This document shows positions 21,424 to 27,403 of a DNA stretch of 29,733 bases, piece after piece; within the stretch, counting starts at the first letter, position 1, and each line of letters starts with the position of its first letter. The stretch is from positions 1 through 29,733 of IMG/VR virus record IMGVR_UViG_3300041583_000375; one strand, written 5' to 3'. Origin of the DNA: a virus. A program made the translations under genes and the position numbers. A model generated the notes under the pieces. That model ran no database searches. It worked only from the letters and a program-made list of their open reading frames with translations, and was not told the DNA's origin.

Positions 21424-21895
21424 CCCCAACGTGATCCTCGACCGCTACAAAGAGGGGAGCGAAACGATCGAGGAAGTCTGCGGGGCCTTAGGGCTGCTGC
21501 GCGTCACCGTGCAGGCCCACACCGCTCGGCTGGTGTCGGCCGGCTACCTGCAGTGCCAAACAGCACGCGGGCAGGCCCGCCGGTACTCGGTGCCGGACCC
21601 TCTGGCTGTCGTCCCGGCAAGCGCAGCGCTGCGGGCCGAGGCGATCAACCACGCGCGGCTGCCTTCAGCGCTGCGGGAGTTGCTTCGCAAGGCCGACGAC
21701 GGCCTGAGCGTCGAAGACATGGCCGAGGCCGCAGGCGTCAGGCAGGCCCGGGTGTACCCCGCGCTGCAGCGGATGGCCGACGCCTACATCGACCGGTGGG
21801 AGAAGCCCGGCCGGCAGTTCATCGCGGTCTGGGCCGTGGTGGTTCCCCCTGAGAACTGCCCCCGCCCCGACCTTATTCACAAACCTCGCACGTAA
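21407..21895 (+). CDS. Tandem winged-HTH protein (162 aa)
   Basis: Two winged-helix units: one at about 12-55 (EEVCGALGLLRVTVQAHTAR, LVSAGYLQC) and one at about 85-140 (LRKADDGLSVEDMAEAAGVR, RVYPALQRMADAYIDRW). Likely a transcription regulator of phage genes or a DNA-binding replication factor. I chose the ATG at 21407 over the TTG at 21392; no strong Shine-Dalgarno distinguishes them. A TTCACAAACC box lies just at its 3' end, so the next gene may be separately controlled. Confidence 0.7.
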   Translation: MRQYLDPNVILDRYKEGSETIEEVCGALGLLRVTVQAHTARLVSAGYLQCQTARGQARRYSVPDPLAVVPASAALRAEAINHARLPSALRELLRKADDGLSVEDMAEAAGVRQARVYPALQRMADAYIDRWEKPGRQFIAVWAVVVPPENCPRPDLIHKPRT

Positions 21896-22071
21896 TTCAA
21901 CGGGGCCTTCGCTATCCAACCTTGGCCAGCCCACCTGGGAACAAGCCTCTTATGCCGCACCAAACACAGCCCGTAATAAAGAAAAATGGCGTTTGGGTAG
22001 GGAAACACTGTGCGAGGCCGCAAGCATGTTGCAGTGAATTCGAGGAACGGGCACCTAATTCGGAATTTAAT

Positions 22072-22563
22072 ATGCCAACGACAAAGAAACCCCGCAAGAA
22101 ATACAAACCGAAGCCCAACCTGCAAGACCCGGTGGGTTACCTCATGGAGGGTTTGCAGAGTATCCGCAGCAAAGGGCCCGTCCTGCTGGGCGTGCAGCTG
22201 AAGAACAGCGCCGCAATGTCCGCCCTCCTGCGGGGTGGGGCCACGCGCGCGGACATGGACACCCTGATTGCCATGTCCAACATCTCCGAAGCGCTCCAAC
22301 GGGGCGGGTTCGGGGACGACTATTACGAGGTGACCACCCGGGGGCGCGAGGCGCTGATCTCTATCGCCGACCGCTCCGCACGGGTGGGAAAGTTCGTGCC
22401 TGCGGGCCCTGAAATAGGCGCTTTGAACGAACTGATGGAACTGCACGACGCCCAGATGAACGTGATTACGGTGACCGACCTGCAGTGCGCCCTCATATGT
22501 GTGCAGCGCGAAATAGCCAAGGGCAAAGCCCTCCGCTTGCCGGGCATGGGAGAAAACGCATGA
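22072..22563 (+). CDS. Conserved phage protein (163 aa)
   Basis: It begins with a very basic tail (MPTTKKPRKKYKPKPN) and continues helical: DPVGYLMEGLQSIRSKG, GATRADMDTLIAMSNISEAL, REALISIADRSARVG and IGALNELMELHDAQMNVITV. The start at 22072 follows an AT-rich gap; the frame stays open to 21922, but that part lies in sequence of different composition without a clear initiation site. Small phage proteins of this pattern occur in Burkholderiales phages, function unknown. The basic tail suggests nucleic-acid binding. ATGA overlap with the next gene. Confidence 0.7.
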   Translation: MPTTKKPRKKYKPKPNLQDPVGYLMEGLQSIRSKGPVLLGVQLKNSAAMSALLRGGATRADMDTLIAMSNISEALQRGGFGDDYYEVTTRGREALISIADRSARVGKFVPAGPEIGALNELMELHDAQMNVITVTDLQCALICVQREIAKGKALRLPGMGENA

Positions 22564-22736
22564 CCCTGCCTTTTGACTCCAGCCGGTGCCGCCCCGTGGT
22601 GCCAGACGACTTGTGCGAAACGTGCGTGCGTTGGGCGGATCTGCCTGGCCAGACCTGGGGTGAACGCACACCCAGCAACCCCGCAGTGGCTCAGAGCATG
22701 AGCTGCCGATTTATTCCGATTGCGAAACAACCATGA
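22560..22736 (+). CDS. Small Cys-rich protein (58 aa)
   Basis: ATGA overlaps at both ends. Cys residues are spread as C10, C20, C23 and C49 (CRPVV, DDLCETCVRW, SMSCRFIP), which could hold one zinc. No known family. It sits directly before the excisionase-like gene. Confidence 0.65.
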   Translation: MTLPFDSSRCRPVVPDDLCETCVRWADLPGQTWGERTPSNPAVAQSMSCRFIPIAKQP

Positions 22737-22957
22737 CCCTCGACGCCGTCGCCAACGAACTGCGGGAGATCCGCGAACTGCTGGCCTGCCTGGCCGACCG
22801 GCATTTGTCTCGGCAAGAGATGGCCACGCGCCTGGGCGTCTCGCTGTCAACCCTGGACCGCCGGGTCAAAGCCCGCAGCGCACCGCCACCCACCCAGGGC
22901 CGGTGGCCCCTGTCCGAGGTGCTGGCCTGGGAGCGTCAGAGGCGCGCTGCCAGCTGA
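22733..22957 (+). CDS. Excisionase/AlpA-like HTH protein (74 aa)
   Basis: A MerR-like short helix-turn-helix: LSRQEMATRLGVSLSTLDRR (25-44), a loop APPPTQGRWPLSEVLAWE, then a basic tail. This is the fold of AlpA and Xis proteins. It overlaps the 3' end of the convergent integrase gene by 22 bases, a position typical of a recombination directionality factor. Start in an ATGA overlap. Confidence 0.75.
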   Translation: MTLDAVANELREIRELLACLADRHLSRQEMATRLGVSLSTLDRRVKARSAPPPTQGRWPLSEVLAWERQRRAAS

Positions 22958-23919
22958 GACACCGACGGGTTGAAGTAGGTCATGGCCTGCTTGGGGTCGC
23001 GCCACCCCAGGATCTTGCAGAGCTCCAGCACATCCACCCGGCGCGAGCGGGCCAGCCGGGTGGCCGCCGTGTGCCGCGCATCGTGAAAGCAGAAGCCTTT
23101 CAACCCCGACCGGTCGCGGTATTTGCGGAACATGCCGTCCAGCGTCTGCGACGTGATGCCGAACACCAGGGTCTCATCCCACCCACGCATGCGCTCGACA
23201 ATCCGGCGCCCGACCGGCGACAGCGGCACCTCCCGGGGTTTGCCGCTTTTTGTCGTCAGCAGCCTGACATGATCCGTGCGCACCTGGGCCCACGTCAAGC
23301 CTGCGAGTTCCCCCGCGCGCATGCCGGTGGACAGCGCCAGCACAAAGCAGTGGGCCACGGCGTTGGACACCGCTCGAATCTCGCGGCCGTACTTGAGCGC
23401 GCGCAGCATTACCCGGATCTCCCCGAAACGGATCAGGCGCTCGCGGTGGTCCGGTTCTTGCGGCCGGCGCACGTCCTTCATCGGGTTCGACGGCACCCAC
23501 TGCCACTCGCGACGCGCGGTCTCAAGCACCGCCCCGAGCATCGTCATGTCGCGCAGCACCGAGCCTCGAGCGTTGACCGCCAGCCGCGCGTCGCGCCAGG
23601 CCACCAGCTGCGCCGTGGTGAGGTCTGAGAGCTTCTGGTCAAGGGGCAGGGCCTGGCGCTCAAATGCGCGCAGCCTGACGACTTCCTTGGCCTCCCCGCG
23701 CTTGGTCGTGCTGACCTCCGCGGCGTACTTGCGCATCGCGTCGCGCAGGGACTTCGTGGTGCCCACCAGACCCAACTTGACGGCCTGCAACTCCAAGGTT
23801 TTGCGCGCGGCCCACTCAACAGCTTCGCGTTTTGTGGGCAAAGTCTCGCCCACCCGCCGGCCGCCGACCATCACTTGGATGCGCCAAGTGCCCTCTGCCG
23901 TTTTCTTCGCTGACGCCAT
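22936..23919 (-). CDS. int: Tyrosine-recombinase integrase (327 aa)
   Basis: Site-specific recombinase for integration into and excision from the host chromosome. An N-terminal arm-binding region (WRIQVMVGGRRVGETLPTK) and SAM-like core-binding domain precede the catalytic domain: R201 in LALSTGMRAGELAGL, K224 in TTKSGKPREV, H279-x2-R282 in FHDARHTAATRLA, W306 in LGWRD at the sixth position, and Y315 in MTYFNP. The ATG at 23919 is chosen; the frame extends to 23982 without a better start. attP probably lies upstream of this start, between 23920 and 24190. Confidence 0.93.
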   Translation of the reverse strand: MASAKKTAEGTWRIQVMVGGRRVGETLPTKREAVEWAARKTLELQAVKLGLVGTTKSLRDAMRKYAAEVSTTKRGEAKEVVRLRAFERQALPLDQKLSDLTTAQLVAWRDARLAVNARGSVLRDMTMLGAVLETARREWQWVPSNPMKDVRRPQEPDHRERLIRFGEIRVMLRALKYGREIRAVSNAVAHCFVLALSTGMRAGELAGLTWAQVRTDHVRLLTTKSGKPREVPLSPVGRRIVERMRGWDETLVFGITSQTLDGMFRKYRDRSGLKGFCFHDARHTAATRLARSRRVDVLELCKILGWRDPKQAMTYFNPSVSQLAARL

Positions 23920-24197
23920 TGTGCAAACCCCGTGTAAATTCCGTGCATCTTGGTGCGCAGGACCGCGCAGTTTGCGAATCATACATCCGCACGCCCTTGC
24001 GTAAGTGCTTGATTTGATTAGCTTTGCGTCACCGTAACGTCAGGTGTACGCAGTCTGTGGTGCCTCGAGCCGGGGTCGGGAATTGAGCGCCTGGGCGGGC
24101 TGCGAGGGGTTTCCGTGCAAAATCCGGGAAGAGGAGCACTTGCGCCCTCTCGGGCCGTGTGGCATTCTCTCACGCCCACCCCTTACAGGAGACACCC
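23920..24197. other. Intergenic region upstream of integrase, candidate attP zone
   Basis: No gene is seen. It includes the short repeat cgtca-N6-cgtca at about 24028-24043 and an AT-rich part near 24006-24030. No tRNA could be folded. The attachment core cannot be read without the host sequence. Confidence 0.4.
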
Positions 24198-24400
24198 GTG
24201 AACCGCTGGACCCAAGCATCGGCACCAACGCCGAGACCCCCGAGATCGACGCGTTTCTCGCAGAGCTGGAAGCGGTGTGCGCCAAGCACGGCCTTTCGCT
24301 CGGGGTGGAAGATCCAGATGTCGCGTTCGTCGTCGAACGGCACAACGCGAGCAGCGCCGAGGCAATGCAAAGCGCCTACGACTGTACCAACTTCGGCTGA
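24198..24400 (+). CDS. Small phage protein, probably frameshifted near its start
   Basis: The conserved part, EIDAFLAELEAVCAKHGLSL followed by VEDPDVAFVVERHN, matches small early proteins of many proteobacterial phages. Its frame has no good start codon nearby. A canonical AGGAG (24187-24191) six bases before GTG (24198) is in another frame. The two frames would join by a -1 shift at a run of five C (about 24238-24242). Either a one-base insertion, a sequencing error or programmed slippage explains this. The ORF in the conserved frame extends up to GTG 24044, with no supporting signal. Confidence 0.5.
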
Positions 24401-24419
24401 TCCGCGCTTTCCGACGAAC

Positions 24420-24459
24420 GGTTGTTGGTAGGTTGTTTTATTGGTGCTAATATACAACC
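24420..24459 (+). promoter_or_regulatory. Promoter/operator with GGTTGT-N17-ACAACC
   Basis: GGTTGT at 24420-24425 and 24431-24436, TAATAT (probable -10) at 24448-24453, ACAACC at 24454-24459. Same arrangement and spacing as at 20183. It controls the small genes from 24485. Confidence 0.6.
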
Positions 24460-24484
24460 TTACAACAACCAAACGGAGCGCAAC

Positions 24485-24676
24485 ATGGACCTCATTGACC
24501 CAAACCCCTACAGCACGCAGAGCAACCGCGACTGGTGGCAGCAAGGCTTTGAAGGCAAGCCGTGCGGCTTCTTCGACTGCGTGGGTAGCTTCAACTGGTG
24601 CGCCTGGGACCGGGGCCGCCAGTATGCCGCCGATGGCGTCAACCGAAACGACCCCGCAACCAACCCCGCGGAGTGA
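24485..24676 (+). CDS. Small phage protein (63 aa)
   Basis: Strong ggag before the ATG and an operator upstream. It begins MDLIDPNPYSTQSNRDWWQQ and has GFEGKPCGFFDCVGS and NWCAWDRGRQYAADG, aromatic-rich with three Cys. The DWWxxGFxGxP pattern is common in small phage proteins of unknown function. Confidence 0.75.
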   Translation: MDLIDPNPYSTQSNRDWWQQGFEGKPCGFFDCVGSFNWCAWDRGRQYAADGVNRNDPATNPAE

Positions 24677-24679
24677 CTC

Positions 24680-24928
24680 ATGGTCAAACAAAAACGCGAT
24701 CTGCTGGCCCAGATCAAAGCCGAGGGCCTGGCGTTGGTCGGCACTTTGGGTCTCACGGGGGGCAATCACTACAAAGCCGTTCTACTGCGCGGGGACGGGG
24801 CCACCCAGAAGGCCACGTTCTCGCTGACACCCAGCGACCCGCGCACTGGCCTGCAGCAGCGCGCAACCCTCAGACGATTCGCACGCGGCTGCGTGCACAC
24901 AACCCAAACCCCAGGAGGTGTGAAATGA
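24680..24928 (+). CDS. Small phage protein (82 aa)
   Basis: Starts three bases after the previous stop. It begins MVKQKRDLLAQIKAEGLALV and has GGNHYKAVLLRGDG, SLTPSDPRTGLQQRATLRR. The order 'G.HYK......F..TPSD.R...N...R' recalls the HicA-like dsRNA-binding fold and small phage proteins; I do not claim toxin activity. ATGA overlap with the next gene. Confidence 0.7.
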   Translation: MVKQKRDLLAQIKAEGLALVGTLGLTGGNHYKAVLLRGDGATQKATFSLTPSDPRTGLQQRATLRRFARGCVHTTQTPGGVK

Positions 24929-25332
24929 ACCAACCAATTCAGTCCGGCGATCTGTGCGAGGTCGTCGGCGGCATGGGCCGCGCGAGGTCTCCCAACCTTG
25001 GGCTCACTGTCACGGTGGTGAGCACCCGGGGCGAGCACAGCCGGTTCGGCCCAGTCTGGCGGTGCGAGGGGAAGGGCGTGATGCAGATGACCGACAGCGG
25101 TGCGTACATCGCTCTGGGCTGGGCCGACTTCCCCGCGCTGTGGCTGCGCAAGCTGCCGCCCGCGGGCACCCCGGCCGAAGGGCGCATCGCAGCCGACGCC
25201 ATCCTCTTTCGCGTCTGGCCCGACGGCACCGCACTGGCGGCCGAGGAGATTGCGCCCGCCTGGATGTCGGACGACTACCTCTACGTGTTCGCGCTGGGTG
25301 AGGCCCACGCGGCCCAGATCGGTGCGGCATGA
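24925..25332 (+). CDS. Hypothetical protein (135 aa)
   Basis: An excellent Shine-Dalgarno (aggaggtg) precedes the ATG, suggesting high expression. It begins MNQPIQSGDLCEVVGGMGR, beta-rich (LGLTVTVVSTRGEH) with GPVWRCEGKGV, GWADFPALWLRKLPP and a C-terminal LYVFALGEAHA. The N-terminal part resembles small barrel (KOW/SH3-like) domains, but this is only an impression. ATGA overlap with the gene at 25329. Confidence 0.7.
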   Translation: MNQPIQSGDLCEVVGGMGRARSPNLGLTVTVVSTRGEHSRFGPVWRCEGKGVMQMTDSGAYIALGWADFPALWLRKLPPAGTPAEGRIAADAILFRVWPDGTALAAEEIAPAWMSDDYLYVFALGEAHAAQIGAA

Positions 25333-25664
25333 GGACCTTCCTGCTCCTCCAAGAAAACAACGACCCACCCCTTGGGCTTGAATGCACGCTCTTCGGGTCG
25401 GGCATCGGTGGGGTGCCGCGCGAACTGGCGCTTTACCGCAAGCCCGAGAACGGGCACTGGGCGGTGGCCGACGTGCGTTCGGGCCAGGCGCTGCTCACCC
25501 TGGTGGGTGGTGTCCACGGCCGCGCGGATGTCGTCTCAGGCTACCCGCCGGCCGAGGCGGTACGCCTTGCCCACCGGCAGCTTGACGCGCTGGTGGGGCG
25601 GATCGGGGTTGACGCGTACACCGGCGCTCTCGACAGGCTGCCCCTGATGCTGCCTTGGTTCTAG
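25329..25664 (+). CDS. Hypothetical protein (111 aa)
   Basis: Last gene of the plus strand. It begins MRTFLLLQENNDPPLG and contains SGIGGVPRELALYRKP, HWAVADVRSGQALLTLV and AVRLAHRQLDALVGRIG. It is soluble and unrecognised. Start in an ATGA overlap. Its stop codon shares bases with the stop of the convergent Rz gene. Confidence 0.65.
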   Translation: MRTFLLLQENNDPPLGLECTLFGSGIGGVPRELALYRKPENGHWAVADVRSGQALLTLVGGVHGRADVVSGYPPAEAVRLAHRQLDALVGRIGVDAYTGALDRLPLMLPWF

Positions 25665-26125
25665 CGCGTCAGCGGATCGTAGGCAGCTTGGCAGACTTCG
25701 AGGGCAGACTGTAATCGGGCGGCATCGGCACCGTACCCTGCAAGAAACGCCGCATCTGGCCTTGCCAGTCCCGCACCGGTGCATCCAGCACCAGGGGCGG
25801 CGCCTTCGGGCACACCTGAAGCACCTGCACGGGCCTCGGGGCGGTCGCGCAGGCTGTCAATAGTGCGCTGGTAGCCAGCAGCAATGCGAGTCGTTTCACG
25901 GCGCTGTCCTTCTTTCAGTTGGGCCATCTTGGCTGCCAGCTCGGTCTCGCGTATCTGGGCCTTCAGGATCTGCTCGCCCTGCGCCTCCAAAGTCGCCAGG
26001 CGCTCCTTGTCCCAGGCTGCTTGGGTAGCTTTCGTCCCGGATTGCTGCCCTTTGCTGTAGACGAACCAGGCAGACCCAGCAAGTGCTGCGGTCAGCGCTG
26101 TGAGGGCAATCAAGCGAGGCCACAT
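25661..26125 (-). CDS. Rz-like i-spanin (154 aa)
   Basis: Inner-membrane spanin subunit for disrupting the outer membrane at the end of lysis. The N-terminal helix (ALTALTAALAGSAWFVY, about 7-23) is followed by a long periplasmic helix (AWDKERLATLEAQGEQILKA, then AKMAQLKEGQRRETTRIAAG). The Rz1 gene is embedded in its 3' half in another frame. It follows the lysozyme gene; the ATG at 26125 touches the lysozyme stop. The frame stays open to 26218, but that part overlaps the lysozyme gene. Confidence 0.85.
   Translation of the reverse strand: MWPRLIALTALTAALAGSAWFVYSKGQQSGTKATQAAWDKERLATLEAQGEQILKAQIRETELAAKMAQLKEGQRRETTRIAAGYQRTIDSLRDRPEARAGASGVPEGAAPGAGCTGAGLARPDAAFLAGYGADAARLQSALEVCQAAYDPLTR
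25669..25899 (-). CDS. Rz1-like o-spanin lipoprotein (76 aa)
   Basis: Nested in the Rz gene. Signal peptide MKRLALLLATSALLTAC with lipobox L-T-A-C17, then a Pro-rich mature part (TAPRPVQVLQVCPKAPPLVL). It is an outer-membrane lipoprotein that pairs with Rz to fuse the membranes. Length and Pro content are normal for embedded Rz1 proteins. Confidence 0.85.
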   Translation of the reverse strand: MKRLALLLATSALLTACATAPRPVQVLQVCPKAPPLVLDAPVRDWQGQMRRFLQGTVPMPPDYSLPSKSAKLPTIR

Positions 26126-26844
26126 CAGGCCCACCCACCCCGGCGTTGGCCGATGCGCTCCCAGATCACGTAGCCGCACAGCACCACAACTGCAATCAGC
26201 AGCACCGGCACCAGCCATTCGCCCAGGCCCCCGGCTGTATCCTTAATGTCGCCAAGCGTGCGGGCCGTCTCACTGACCGCAGCCACGGCAGCGGTGCCAC
26301 CAGCAACAGCGGCACCACGGTTGATCGGGCTTGCTGCCATGCTCGATTCCTCATCCACTTTTTGCGGCATCGCATCTTCGGGCAGCAGGGCACCGTCACT
26401 CACCTCATCGGGTACTGGCTTGAGGTAGAGCGCGGCTTCCTCGGTGCGTCGGCGGGTCAGCCCGGCGTACACCGCGCCAGACGATTTGTTCCACAACGAG
26501 AAGGCCCTGGCAGCGGCTTGGTGATCGCCCCGGTTGTGTGCGCGCAAGGCGCTGGACCGGCGCAGACCGGCCTTGCCGATGTTGAAACACAGCAGCGTGA
26601 GTGCGTCGAACTGGTTCTGGTTCGGGCGCCGCGTGCAGGCCGCAAGCACCGCGTCTTCATATTCGGCCAGCTCCGCAACGAGGCGCACGTCGGCTTCGGC
26701 GCGGGTCATCCGGTCGCCCATCTTCACGCCACGCGTGAAACCGTAGCCGATCGTGATTCGGTCGCCAGGCACAGGGATGTAGGCCGCGCCCCGGAACCCC
26801 TCCAGGCGCTTGAGCACTTCGCGGGATTTGGTAGACAGTTTCAC
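26125..26844 (-). CDS. Endolysin (GH24 lysozyme) with C-terminal membrane segment (239 aa)
   Basis: T4-type muramidase: LKRLEGFRGAAYIPVPGDR with catalytic Glu15, then ITIGYG with T31, MTRAEADVRL, FDALTLLCFNIG and FSLWNKSSGAVYAGLTRRR. The GH24 domain ends near residue 150. The rest is unusual: a linker, an Ala/Gly-rich stretch and a strong hydrophobic helix at about 211-227 (LVPVLLIAVVVLCGYVI) followed by a basic tail. The enzyme may be membrane-anchored or carry a fused holin-like segment. GTG start in a GTGA overlap with the upstream gene. Confidence 0.85.
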   Translation of the reverse strand: MKLSTKSREVLKRLEGFRGAAYIPVPGDRITIGYGFTRGVKMGDRMTRAEADVRLVAELAEYEDAVLAACTRRPNQNQFDALTLLCFNIGKAGLRRSSALRAHNRGDHQAAARAFSLWNKSSGAVYAGLTRRRTEEAALYLKPVPDEVSDGALLPEDAMPQKVDEESSMAASPINRGAAVAGGTAAVAAVSETARTLGDIKDTAGGLGEWLVPVLLIAVVVLCGYVIWERIGQRRGGWA

Positions 26845-27077
26845 GGCTTGTCCAGCTTGCGGTCGATGAGGCTTTGGATCTTGTCCAACTTTGCGAGGAT
26901 TGAATCCGTCGCTTTGCCCATTTCTTCGCGCTTGACGTATTGGCCGGCTACCAAAACGTCGATGGCGGCCACCTTCGTTTCGAGCGATCGCACCGCGTTC
27001 CACATTGTGTTGAGCAGCCAGCCCATGATCCCCCCCAGGAGGCTGGCCACTAGGTTAAACATCTGCTGCAATTCCAT
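26841..27077 (-). CDS. Holin-like small membrane protein (78 aa)
   Basis: One N-terminal hydrophobic helix (FNLVASLLGGIMGWLLNTMW, about 7-26) and a polar C-terminal helix (RSLETKVAAIDVLVAG, then MGKATDSILAKLDKIQSLID) that may form a coiled coil. It is directly upstream of and overlapping the lysozyme gene, the usual place of a holin or holin accessory. The ATG at 27077 with ggaagcg upstream is preferred to the TTG at 27092. Holin function is inferred from position. Confidence 0.65.
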   Translation of the reverse strand: MELQQMFNLVASLLGGIMGWLLNTMWNAVRSLETKVAAIDVLVAGQYVKREEMGKATDSILAKLDKIQSLIDRKLDKP

Positions 27078-27170
27078 CAGGGTCGCTTCCAAAGTTGGGG
27101 GCGCCGCCAGCGCGGGGCTATTTCTGCATCGTAGGGCGGGCCTCGTCCAAGCGCCTGCGGGTCGCTGTCC

Positions 27171-27395
27171 TCAAACCTCGATCAGCACCGCGGCCAGGTT
27201 GGGCGCGGCGCTCTCGATCACGTCGTCTCGCACAAACACCCTGGCGCCCACCGTCGTTTGGCCCCGCACCTGAAGCAGCCCGCCCCCGGGGAGCTCTACG
27301 GTCGCCACACCCGCGCTGGCGGCGGTGACGATGCCCGATTGCAGGGGCCGGCCTGGGAGGAGGTCGAGGAATGCTTTGTAGACGTTGGTGGACAT
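27171..27395 (-). CDS. Phage protein, probably tail-associated (74 aa)
   Basis: A beta-rich protein: MSTNVYKAFLDLLPGRPLQS, GIVTAASAGVATVELPGGGL, VRGQTTVGARVFVRDDVIE. The pattern 'G.V.....G..TV.L.GGG...VRG...VG..VFVR' fits small OB-like phage baseplate or tail proteins. It follows the large tail gene. aagg precedes the ATG. About 94 bases without a gene separate it from the lysis cassette. Confidence 0.65.
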   Translation of the reverse strand: MSTNVYKAFLDLLPGRPLQSGIVTAASAGVATVELPGGGLLQVRGQTTVGARVFVRDDVIESAAPNLAAVLIEV

Positions 27396-27403
27396 GGCGG
27401 GCC

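Noticed and set aside
24058-24092. tRNA 3' end-like sequence as attP (reverse strand ends in gaggcacca)
   Set aside because: The supposed T-arm has no TTCRANY loop and no matching stem, so a tRNA remnant is not supported.
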